Origin: Neoakkermansia glycaniphila
GTDB taxonomy: Bacteria; Verrucomicrobiota; Verrucomicrobiia; Verrucomicrobiales; Akkermansiaceae
Length of the DNA stretch: 64,000 bases
NCBI RefSeq assembly: GCF_001683795.1
Contig: NZ_LIGX01000037.1
Span: 1-64,000, forward strand
Direction: 5' to 3'
Each line of letters starts with the position of its first letter. The stretch's first letter is position 1. Positions 34,301 through 41,343 of the stretch are shown here, piece after piece. Made by a program: the position numbers and the translations under genes. A model generated the notes under the pieces. That model worked only from the letters and a program-made list of their open reading frames with translations, was not told the origin of the DNA and made no database searches.

Positions 34301-36840
34301 ATATTCCGCGCGGAGAGATGACGGTGATTACCGGGCTGTCTGGCTCCGGTAAGTCCACGCTGGCTTTCGATATCGTTTTCGCCGAGGGGCAGAGGCGTTT
34401 CCTCGATGTGATGTCTCCCTATGCCCGCCAGTTCACCGAACAGCTCGAAGTGCCGGATATCGACCGCCTGACGGGGCTGCCGCCTACCGTTGCCATCGAG
34501 CAGAACCGTTCGCGCGGCGGTACGAAGTCCACCGTGGGTACGGTGACGGAGGTTTGGCAGTTCATGCGCCTTCTGTATGCCAAGCTCGGCACGCCCCATT
34601 GCCCGTCTTGCAAGGTTCCGGTAGGCAAGCGCGGCGAAGAGGAGCTGCTGGCGATGGTGGAACAGAGGCTGGCGCAGAACGGAAGCCTGATGCTGGCCGC
34701 CCCCGTGGTACGCAACCGCAAGGGCCATTACGCCGATCTGGCCCGCTGGGCGGAGGGCAAGAAGTATCCTTATCTCCGGGCGGACGGCAGGCTGGTGAAG
34801 CCTTCCGAGTTCGTGCCGCTCGACCGCTATTCCAATCATGATGTGGATATTGTGACCGCGTTGCTCGGCGAGGGTGACGATGTGCGCCGCGCCGTGGCGC
34901 ATGCGCTGGAGCTGGGAGACGGTTTCGTTCGCCTGCTGGCAGGCAAAAGGGAGGAGCTGCTGGGAACGAAGCTGGCATGCCCCTGCTGCGGCGAGAGTTT
35001 CCCGGAACCGGAGCCTTCGACCTTCTCGTTCAATTCACCGCGCGGCTGGTGCCCGACCTGCCGGGGGCACGGGCGCATTTCCGAAGCGCGTTTCGACAGC
35101 GATAAGGCGAATTCGGAGCTGGAAGCCGAATTGCGCTTCGACCGCGATGTCGAACGCGCGGCAGGCAAGGACACATCCGTGCGCACCTGCCCCGATTGCC
35201 GCGGCCTGCGTCTGAGTCCGTGGGCTCTCGGTGTGATGCTGCAAGGCCAGGGAATTGCGGATGTGGGCAAGTTGAGCGCGGTGGAGGCTCTGGATCTCGT
35301 CCGCTCATGGTCATTCGATGGGCGCGACGGAGAGATTGCCCGCAATGTGGTGGCGGAGATTTCGCAACGCCTCGATTTCCTGCAGCGGGTAGGCCTCGGG
35401 TATCTGTCGCTCGACCGCAGTGCGACGACGCTTTCCGGCGGGGAGACGCAGCGCATCCGTCTGGCTGCCCAGCTCGGGTCGGAGTTGCGCGGGGTGCTGT
35501 ATGTGCTGGACGAGCCGACGATCGGTCTGCATCCGCGCGATAACGACCGCCTGCTTTCCACGCTCGACGAATTGAAGCAGAGAGGAAATACTCTGCTCGT
35601 GGTCGAGCATGATGAGGAGACGATGAAGCGTGCCGACCATTTGATCGACCTTGGCCCCGGCGCGGGAGTGCATGGCGGCGAAGTCGTGGCTCAGGGTACG
35701 TTCCGCGAGCTGGAGGCGATGGAAGATTCCGTGACGGGTCTGGCCCTTCGCGATAAGCCCAGGCATCCCTACCGGGGCGCATGGCGCGGGGTGAAGGATG
35801 TTCCCTTCCTCGAAGTGAAGGGATGTACGCTGCACAACCTCAAATCGGTGGATCTGCGCGTTCCCCGTGGCCGCCTGACGGTGCTGACGGGGGTGTCCGG
35901 CGCAGGCAAGACTTCTCTGGTGACGGGGACGCTCGCCGTGGCCGCACGCGATGCAGCGGGACAGAAGGCGACGAAGGAAGAGCGGGCAACGTGGAAAAGT
36001 ACGAAAAATCTGAATACGGTGCGTGCCGTGTATCAGGTGGATCAAAGCCCGATTGGGAAGACGCCGCGTTCGACTCCGGCCACTTACGTCGGCCTGTTCG
36101 ACGAGATCCGCAAGCTCTTTGCCATGTCCGCCGATGCCAAGCGGCTCGGATTCGATGCGGGGCGGTTCTCGTTCAACACGTCGTCCGGCAATTGCGAGGC
36201 CTGCAAGGGTACGGGCATGGAAAAGCAGGAGATGGATTTTCTGCCGCCCTGTTCCATCCCGTGCGAGACGTGCCGCGGCAGCCGCTACAATTCACGTACG
36301 CTGCAAGTGCGGTACAAGGGAAAGAATATCGCCGAAGTGCTTGATATGAGCATGGAGGAAGCCGCCGAATTTTTCGATTCCCAGCCCCGGCTGGCCGAAC
36401 CTCTCCGCCTGCTGTGCGAGACGGGGTTGAGCTACCTGACACTCGGGCAGGCGTCGAACACCCTGTCGGGCGGGGAGGCGCAGCGCATCAAACTCGTTTC
36501 CGAGCTGATCAAGGGTCGCCGGGCAGCCATTCAGGCCGTGAAGAAGGGGCGTGAGCTGCCGCAGGATCTGTACCTCATCGAGGAGCCGACGATCGGCCTG
36601 CATCCGAAGGATGTCCGGCTGTTGATCGATGTGCTGCAACGCCTCGTCGAACTGGGTAATACGGTGGTCGTGATCGAGCACAATCTCGAGCTGGTCGCCG
36701 AGGCCGATTACGTGATCGACGTAGGCCCCGGAGCCGGCAGCGAAGGCGGAACCATCGTGGCGGAAGGTTCCGTGAAAGCGGTGGCCCGCAGCAGGAAGAG
36801 CGTAACTGCTCCGTTCCTCAGGCAGGAACTGGAGGGATGA
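31345..36840 (+). CDS. uvrA: Double-length UvrA (two fused UvrA copies)
   Basis: 1831 residues, about twice the usual 940. It holds four ABC ATPase modules. First half: GPSGSGKTS (residue 35), TLSGGEIER with LDEPTVGLHP, GVSGSGKST, and TLSGGENQR with LDEPGTGLH. Second half: GLSGSGKST (about 997), TLSGGETQR with LDEPTIGLHP, GVSGAGKTS, and TLSGGEAQR with EEPTIGLHP. Zn-binding CxxC pairs occur in both halves (CPECKGYG/CTACGGG, CPRCSGLG/CALCGG, CPCCGES/CPTCRGHG, CEACKGTG/CETCRGS). UvrA finds DNA lesions as a dimer; one chain here could form the whole dimer. A fused UvrA is also known in Chlamydia. Start ATG 31345 or 31348. Confidence 0.95.
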   Translation: MMENERHIRIRGARVHNLQNVDVELPLGGITVVTGPSGSGKTSLAMHTLYAEGQRRYMETFSPYVRQFMDRMDRPDVDAVENILPAIALEQRNSVKNSRSTVGTMTAMNEYWKLIFSRIAVGHDENGRLVRPETPLSVATRLAEEYGSEADVLVCFSVPVVGTFDEMRQALMGQGYVRLRTKDGVSRLDEMQEDEAATGLPEFDADGRWLVVQDRVRLQGNGDLQRLMEAVETAMRLGGDVVHVFPRTEDGWGAIESFRGDWFPLLEPRPGLFSGNSPLGACPECKGYGRMIVYDYLKGLRPELSIRQGAVKVFESERMQECREDLVRIGRRTKKVRVDVPWSELTEAEKEWVVEGEEHDIEKATAGDLWYGIKGFFIEMERYTHKMPIRVFLSHYRIYSECTACGGGRLRPEALRFTVGGKTVPEVLAMPMDELLGWIDVHIMPAADTDKALLQVARELRSRVAYLNEVGLGYITADRLTRTLSGGEIERVSLTTCLGAALTDTLFVLDEPTVGLHPRDTSRLISAMQRLRKRGNTLVVVEHEEAVMRAADYLVDMGPASGSGGGRVVYAGQPEGILSLEESATGHFLSGSRSIAVPKKRRKAKKQLSIRGAECHNLHGLDVDIPLGVYTCLTGVSGSGKSTLAREILYAHACVHFGTASEEAAGKVASVKGFEHVEEVVLVDQSPIVRTPRSTPAVYVGMFEEIRALFALEPAAKARGLTAGYFSFNSGDGRCPRCSGLGQEKVEMQFLSDIFVPCALCGGTRYREEALGLKWNGMNMSEVLALDIRSAREVFGRVKNARAVRVCRKLDILLSVGLGHLGLGQPLNTLSGGENQRLKLAKILVDTFGQESKKGKLLVLDEPGTGLHFSDLEVLLQVFYRMVESGHSLLVIEHNLELIKCADHVIDLGPEGGAGGGRIVAQGTPEQVAEAGAGFTGAYLRPMLGMESGDLLAAEPEAVDHEEDVPEGVIALRGARHHQLKNIDVDIPRGEMTVITGLSGSGKSTLAFDIVFAEGQRRFLDVMSPYARQFTEQLEVPDIDRLTGLPPTVAIEQNRSRGGTKSTVGTVTEVWQFMRLLYAKLGTPHCPSCKVPVGKRGEEELLAMVEQRLAQNGSLMLAAPVVRNRKGHYADLARWAEGKKYPYLRADGRLVKPSEFVPLDRYSNHDVDIVTALLGEGDDVRRAVAHALELGDGFVRLLAGKREELLGTKLACPCCGESFPEPEPSTFSFNSPRGWCPTCRGHGRISEARFDSDKANSELEAELRFDRDVERAAGKDTSVRTCPDCRGLRLSPWALGVMLQGQGIADVGKLSAVEALDLVRSWSFDGRDGEIARNVVAEISQRLDFLQRVGLGYLSLDRSATTLSGGETQRIRLAAQLGSELRGVLYVLDEPTIGLHPRDNDRLLSTLDELKQRGNTLLVVEHDEETMKRADHLIDLGPGAGVHGGEVVAQGTFRELEAMEDSVTGLALRDKPRHPYRGAWRGVKDVPFLEVKGCTLHNLKSVDLRVPRGRLTVLTGVSGAGKTSLVTGTLAVAARDAAGQKATKEERATWKSTKNLNTVRAVYQVDQSPIGKTPRSTPATYVGLFDEIRKLFAMSADAKRLGFDAGRFSFNTSSGNCEACKGTGMEKQEMDFLPPCSIPCETCRGSRYNSRTLQVRYKGKNIAEVLDMSMEEAAEFFDSQPRLAEPLRLLCETGLSYLTLGQASNTLSGGEAQRIKLVSELIKGRRAAIQAVKKGRELPQDLYLIEEPTIGLHPKDVRLLIDVLQRLVELGNTVVVIEHNLELVAEADYVIDVGPGAGSEGGTIVAEGSVKAVARSRKSVTAPFLRQELEG

Positions 36841-36858
36841 AAAGGGAGGTGCGCCCGA

Positions 36859-37362
36859 TTACTTGGAATCGGGCGTATCGGTGTCGACAAGATGGGATAC
36901 CTTCTTGCTCATTTGCATATGGCAGGTATCGAGATTGAAGCTGACGCCCTGCTGGTCGAATTGGATATGCACGCCGCGTTTTCCGCTGGCGACCAGATCG
37001 GCCAGAGGCGCAGGCTTGCCCCCTTCAACCCAGACCCAGATTTTGTCCTGATGGTCGGTGTTTTGAGGTGCGCCGAGATAGGTGAGCTGTTCCCATGTTT
37101 TGCCGACAGTCAGATCGTCAATGCGGCCTTCAAGAAAGGAATCTTCCTGAAGGCTGTGGATGAGACAGCAATAGTCCGTTTTATCGTCGATGTACCGGAA
37201 AAGTACTGTCGGATACAGCATGACATAGCTGTAAAGAACCAATATGCCGATACCCAGTGTCCGGGCCAGAAAGGCTGTGACCGGCCTCAGCCGTAAAAAC
37301 CCGGGGGCCATCATGGGTGCTACCAGAAGGACTAGACCGCAGAAGATCAGAATCGCTTTCAT
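36859..37362 (-). CDS. Unknown small membrane protein
   Basis: 167 residues, not recognised. Two hydrophobic segments near the N-terminus (AILIFCGLVLLVAPMMAPGF and LARTLGIGILVLYSYVMLYPTVLF) are followed by a soluble, mainly polar domain with two adjacent Cys (DYCCLIHSL) and a late Cys (LDTCHMQM). The soluble part probably faces the periplasm. It is convergent with uvrA. TATATT lies nine bases before the ATG, but no clear -35 was found. A CGCCCGATT/AATCGGGCG hairpin (36852-36875) overlaps its stop. Confidence 0.55.
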   Translation of the reverse strand: MKAILIFCGLVLLVAPMMAPGFLRLRPVTAFLARTLGIGILVLYSYVMLYPTVLFRYIDDKTDYCCLIHSLQEDSFLEGRIDDLTVGKTWEQLTYLGAPQNTDHQDKIWVWVEGGKPAPLADLVASGKRGVHIQFDQQGVSFNLDTCHMQMSKKVSHLVDTDTPDSK

Positions 37363-37652
37363 TCAAGTTACAATATAGAGAGTGTTCGGTGTCTGTTTTT
37401 TGATGGAAAACTGCCGAACGGGTGCTGTTATAGTAGAGTTTGGCGGTTGCGTCAACTGAAATTTCACAATTTTGCACAACTGTGTGCAGTTTTAATCTGG
37501 CTATATATATAATGTCTGTGAAAGATTCTTTGTTTTGGTTTATTTTTCTTGCAATTCTTTCATTTTAAGTGATTAGATTTTGTTATAAAAAGAGCGGGGT
37601 GATAGATTTGTTGCGAGCGAATCCGTGTCATACTGACAGGTGATTTCCTGTT
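37363..37652. other. AT-rich intergenic region with an operator-like inverted repeat
   Basis: About 290 bases without an established gene. It holds TGCACA-ACTG-TGTGCA at 37473-37488, a TATATATATAAT stretch at 37501-37512, and a tiny frame (37512-37568) for an 18-residue hydrophobic peptide. None has independent support as a gene. Confidence 0.5.
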
Positions 37653-39206
37653 TCAGGCGGAATCACCCAGCCAAACCAGCAATTTTTCCGCCCATGCGCG
37701 GGAAATGCCGGGCAGGGAGGCAACTTCGTCCGGCGTCCTGCTGCGGAGGTTGGAAACGGATTTGAAGCGTGAAAGCAGTAGTTCCTTCCGCTTCTGACTC
37801 ATGCCGGGGAAGGCGTCGAGACGGCTTTCCTTGACGCGTCGGCGGACGAGAAGCTCGTTGTAGTTGTTGGCGAAGCGGTGGGCTTCGTCGCGAATGCGCT
37901 GCATCAGTTTGAGCGCGCCCGTTTCATGGTCGAGCCGCAGGGGGGCGCTTTCTCCGGGAAAGAAGATTTCTTCGTGCTGCTTGGCGAGGCCGATGACGGG
38001 CATGTCGGAGAGGCCGACGCTTTCCAGCTCTTCCATGGCGGCGCTGAGTTGCCCTTTGCCGCCGTCCACGATCACGAGATCGGGAACCTTGATGGGAGCC
38101 TTGCCTTCCGCGCTCAGCTGCTTCAGCCACGCATAGGCGGACATGCCTTCCGGTTTTTCATGGATGGCGGCGCTCTCGCGGAGAATGCGCGAGTACCGGC
38201 GGCGGATGACCTCGATCATGGAGGCGAAGTCGTTCTGCCCGTCTACACTGCGGATGCGGTAGCGGCGGTAGGCCTGGTTATCCGGCCGTCCGTTGGTGAA
38301 GCGCACCATCGACGCGACGATGTGGTTCGAGGAAAGGTTGGAAATGTCGAAGCATTCCATGATGGCGGGCGGTTCGCTCATGCCGAGGGCTGCTCCCAGC
38401 TCGGCGAGGTCGTGATCCGGGCGCACGGTGCCGGGCAGGTCGGGTGAGCCTTTCGTGAATCTCCGCGCCGGTTCGAAGGTTTTGACAAGGTTCTCGTGGA
38501 TATCCCGGAGGACGGCTGCCTTTTCGAAATCGAGCTTGTCGGCGGCCTCCATCATCTCGTCCCGGATGCCGTCCAGTACGTCCTTGCGGCCGCGCCCTTC
38601 GAGCAGATCCATGGCGGCCTGGAAATTGGCTTGGTATTCTTCCGGAGAAATGCGGTTGATGCAGGGGGCGGAGCATTGCCGGATCACATCGGCATGGCAA
38701 TGCTGGTATTCCTTTTCTCCGGGATGGCGGGCGGTGCAGGTGCGGAGGCGGTAATGGCGGTTGATCCATTCCAGCGTTTCCTTCAGGGCCGTAGCATGGG
38801 CGAATGGACCGAAGTAGCGGGCCTTGTCGTCCTTTTTCTGGCGCACGAGCGTGAAACGGGGAATGCGCTCGTGGCGGGCGGCCTTGAGCAGGTAAAAGCG
38901 TTTGTCGTCCCGGAACTGGATATTGTAGTGGGGGCGGTAGTCCTTGATGAATTTCTGTTCCAGAAGCAGGGCTTCCTGATCGCTGCGCGTCTCGTAGTAG
39001 TCGAAGGATGCAATGGAGGCGATCAGGGCGCGGGTCTTGTGATGCTCCAGCGTTTTGCGGGAGGGCGAGAAGTAATTGGCGAGCCGGCGCTTGAGATCCT
39101 TGGCCTTGCCGACGTAGATGATGCCGCCCGCGCCGTCCTTCATCAGGTACACGCCGGGGCGGTGGGGCGTCGCGCGCCATCGTTCCTTGAGTTCGGCCTT
39201 GGTCAT
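37653..39206 (-). CDS. uvrC: UvrABC excinuclease subunit C
   Basis: 517 residues. Domains in order: GIY-YIG nuclease (GVYLMKDGAGGIIYVGKAKDLKRRL), UVR motif (DEMMEAADKLDFEKAAVLRDI), RNase H-like nuclease (MECFDISN ... VDGGKGQL) and C-terminal helix-hairpin-helix (SLPGISRAWAEKLL). It makes the two cuts beside a lesion that UvrA and UvrB have marked. It lies close to uvrA but on the other strand with its own promoter. A longer in-frame start to 39305 would run across the -10 box, so ATG 39206 is preferred. Confidence 0.95.
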   Translation of the reverse strand: MTKAELKERWRATPHRPGVYLMKDGAGGIIYVGKAKDLKRRLANYFSPSRKTLEHHKTRALIASIASFDYYETRSDQEALLLEQKFIKDYRPHYNIQFRDDKRFYLLKAARHERIPRFTLVRQKKDDKARYFGPFAHATALKETLEWINRHYRLRTCTARHPGEKEYQHCHADVIRQCSAPCINRISPEEYQANFQAAMDLLEGRGRKDVLDGIRDEMMEAADKLDFEKAAVLRDIHENLVKTFEPARRFTKGSPDLPGTVRPDHDLAELGAALGMSEPPAIMECFDISNLSSNHIVASMVRFTNGRPDNQAYRRYRIRSVDGQNDFASMIEVIRRRYSRILRESAAIHEKPEGMSAYAWLKQLSAEGKAPIKVPDLVIVDGGKGQLSAAMEELESVGLSDMPVIGLAKQHEEIFFPGESAPLRLDHETGALKLMQRIRDEAHRFANNYNELLVRRRVKESRLDAFPGMSQKRKELLLSRFKSVSNLRSRTPDEVASLPGISRAWAEKLLVWLGDSA

Positions 39207-39215
39207 CCGGGGTTG

Positions 39216-39244
39216 ATTATACCACAGGGAATTCCGGCGGGCAA
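39216..39244 (-). promoter_or_regulatory. uvrC promoter
   Basis: TTGCCC (39244-39239), 17-base spacer, perfect TATAAT (39221-39216), nine bases before the ATG. Confidence 0.75.
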
Positions 39245-39332
39245 AGCCCTCTTCGGGGCATACGGCGCGGATGGCGGATTTCCCTGTAAGAACGGTCGCC
39301 GGCAAATCGTACCATACAGACAGGTATCGCTC

Positions 39333-39360
39333 TTGATTCCTGCGGAACTTACGCTATACT
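39333..39360 (+). promoter_or_regulatory. Promoter of the exbB operon
   Basis: TTGATT (39333-39338), 16-base spacer, TATACT (39355-39360), 13 bases before the ATG: a leader of only about six bases. Confidence 0.7.
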
Positions 39361-39373
39361 AACCGAACACGCC

Positions 39374-40132
39374 ATGACATCCGTCCCCGTACTAGCCGAC
39401 ACCATTACCTGGGATCTGCACCAACTCTTTGACAAGGGTGGGTTTATCATGTATCCGTTGCTGGCATTGTCTTTCATTGCCACGATCATTTTCTTCTTCT
39501 GCCTCTGGAATACGCGCAGCGGAGCCGTGCTGCCGCACCGTTTCGTCAGCGAGGCGGAGCTTTACCTTCGCAAGAAGGATTACGCCGGTACGCTCGCCCT
39601 TTGCAAGTATAACGATTCCAGTATTTCACGCACGCTTCAGCTCGTCGTCATGTTCCTGCAGCGCAATCCGCGCGCCAGCATCGATGAAGTGCGCGAAGTG
39701 GCGAATGCCGAAGGTTCCCGCCAGGTGAACATCCTGACGCGCGTTATCTCGTGGCTTTCCGACATCGGTGCGATTTCTCCGATGCTCGGCCTGCTCGGTA
39801 CCGTGATCGGCATGATGAAGACCTTTATCGAGCTTTCCAACCGCGAAGTCGGGGCCGGGCTCCAGTCCGCAGAGCAGGGGCTGCAGCAGCTGCTGGCCGG
39901 AGGCATGTCCGAAGCGTTGATTACGACGGCGGGCGGCCTTGTGCTGGGCATTCCCTGCATGCTGGCTTATGTGTTCTTCCGCAGCCGCATCCAGAAGCGC
40001 ATCACGGATATGGAAGTGGCGATGACTCACCTGCTTTCCGTCATTTCCATGCAGATGGACCGCGAACAGCGCCTCGGCGTGGCGACCCTCGCATCGCCTC
40101 ATGTGGAATCTCTGGATGACGACGATATTTAA
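39374..40132 (+). CDS. exbB: ExbB/TolQ-family proton channel protein
   Basis: 252 residues. An N-terminal membrane helix (IMYPLLALSFIATIIFFFCLW) is followed by a long cytoplasmic part and two further helices around the family signature (SDIGAISPMLGLLGTVIGMMKTF and GGMSEALITTAGGLVLGIPCMLAYVFF). ExbB/TolQ forms a pentamer that uses the proton gradient with ExbD/TolR to drive outer-membrane transport or envelope constriction. It is followed 21 bases later by exbD. Confidence 0.92.
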   Translation: MTSVPVLADTITWDLHQLFDKGGFIMYPLLALSFIATIIFFFCLWNTRSGAVLPHRFVSEAELYLRKKDYAGTLALCKYNDSSISRTLQLVVMFLQRNPRASIDEVREVANAEGSRQVNILTRVISWLSDIGAISPMLGLLGTVIGMMKTFIELSNREVGAGLQSAEQGLQQLLAGGMSEALITTAGGLVLGIPCMLAYVFFRSRIQKRITDMEVAMTHLLSVISMQMDREQRLGVATLASPHVESLDDDDI

Positions 40133-40153
40133 TCCCCAGCCTCCTTTCCGTTC

Positions 40154-40579
40154 ATGAAATTTCGAGCACGAGTTCCCGAACCCATCGGTTTCCAGCTGGC
40201 CCCCATGCTGGACATCGTGTTCCTGCTGCTGATTTTCTTCGTGGTGACGCAGACCTTCAGTCTGTATGAACCGGATCTGAAGGTGAAGGTGCCTTCGGCG
40301 GAGCAGGCGACGGAAACGGCGCGCCATAATCCGAACGAGATCATCATCAATGTGCGCGAGGACGGCACGGTGACCATTAACCGCGAGCATTTCAAGGACA
40401 AGGATCAGCTCTACGCCAAGCTGTATAACAGCGCACTGCTGGACAAGGACCAGACCATCCGTATCCGAGGCGATGCGAAGACGGAATACCAGAAGATGGT
40501 GGACGTGCTGGATGCCTGCACGAAGGCCGGGTTCTGGAACGTATCGTTCTCGACGAAAAGAGCTGTTCCGGCTCCATAA
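40154..40579 (+). CDS. exbD: ExbD/TolR-family protein
   Basis: 141 residues. A short cytoplasmic start (FRARVPEPIGFQLAP) leads into one membrane helix, MLDIVFLLLIFFVVTQTF. The helix carries the Asp of LDIVF that conducts protons in this family. The periplasmic domain has INVREDGTVTIN and TEYQKMVDVLDACTKAGFWNVSFS. The last 100 bases are repeated almost exactly in the next gene. Confidence 0.92.
   Translation: MKFRARVPEPIGFQLAPMLDIVFLLLIFFVVTQTFSLYEPDLKVKVPSAEQATETARHNPNEIIINVREDGTVTINREHFKDKDQLYAKLYNSALLDKDQTIRIRGDAKTEYQKMVDVLDACTKAGFWNVSFSTKRAVPAP
40457..40556 (+). repeat. 100-bp repeat, copy 1 (inside exbD)
   Basis: Matches 40925-41024 at 97 of 100 positions, offset 468 bases, same strand and same reading frame. 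Confidence 0.95.
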
Positions 40580-40606
40580 CACAACATTGACCCCAACCCG
40601 GATATC

Positions 40607-41284
40607 ATGAAACAACAAGCTTCTTTCCTTTTCTCCTGCTGCATGGCACTGCTTTCCTGCCAGGGTTTGCATGCAGCCGATTCAAAGACGGAACCCGATA
40701 CGGTTGTTGTGACCATCAAGGGCAAGGCTCCCCGCACGGTGACGGCGAAGAGTGTGCCCGCTCAGGTGTACAGAGATTCCTGCAGCGGCCGTGCCGAAGC
40801 TTCCGAAATCACCCTCAATGTGCATGAAGACGGCTCGGTGACGATCGACGGCGAGCGCTTCAAGGACAAGGACCGGCTCTACGCCCACTTGCGCGAAAGA
40901 GCCATGCAGGACCAAGATCAGACAATCCGTATCCGAGGCGAGGCAAAGACGGAATACCAGAAGATGGTGGACGTGCTGGATGCCTGCACGAAGGCCGGGT
41001 TCTGGAATGTATCGTTCTCGACGAGAAAGGCCGTTCCTGCGCCGGTACTCGTGACGCTGGAATTGCTGCGCGACGGCTCCGTGCTGGTGGACGGCGAACG
41101 CCCCGCCAGCCGGGAAGAACTGGTCGGCAAGTTGAAGGCTCTCCATGAGGAGAACAGCCATGCGTCTTTCCGTATCACATCAGCGCCGGATGTCCGCCAT
41201 GCCCATATGATGACCTTGATGGAGGATCTGATCAAAGCCGGAATCAAGTCAGTCCAATTACCCAAGTTCGACGAACCTTCGTAA
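40607..41284 (+). CDS. Soluble periplasmic protein with two tandem ExbD-like domains
   Basis: 225 residues. A signal peptide (SFLFSCCMALLSCQGLHA) replaces the membrane helix of ExbD, so it has no proton-conducting Asp. Domain 1 (about 70-140) is nearly the same as the periplasmic domain of the preceding ExbD (TEYQKMVDVLDACTKAGFWN identical). Domain 2 (LELLRDGSVLVDGERPASREELVGKL ... MTLMEDLIKAGIKSVQLP) is a diverged copy of the same fold. It probably arose by duplication of exbD and may bind ExbD or its partners without conducting protons; this is inference. It lies in the exb operon. Confidence 0.82.
   Translation: MKQQASFLFSCCMALLSCQGLHAADSKTEPDTVVVTIKGKAPRTVTAKSVPAQVYRDSCSGRAEASEITLNVHEDGSVTIDGERFKDKDRLYAHLRERAMQDQDQTIRIRGEAKTEYQKMVDVLDACTKAGFWNVSFSTRKAVPAPVLVTLELLRDGSVLVDGERPASREELVGKLKALHEENSHASFRITSAPDVRHAHMMTLMEDLIKAGIKSVQLPKFDEPS
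40925..41024 (+). repeat. 100-bp repeat, copy 2 (inside the soluble ExbD-like gene)
   Basis: 97 of 100 bases match 40457-40556. Two of the three changes fall in adjacent codons and one gives Asp to Glu; the frame is kept. Confidence 0.95.
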
Positions 41285-41343
41285 ATCGCCTCCTTCTGTC
41301 CATACGGAATGATTCATATACCTTTCAGCCCTTGCATCACGCC

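Noticed and set aside
40457..41024. exbD repeat as an assembly duplication
   Set aside because: The copies differ at three positions, and the surrounding genes differ and keep their frames, so a true duplication is more likely.
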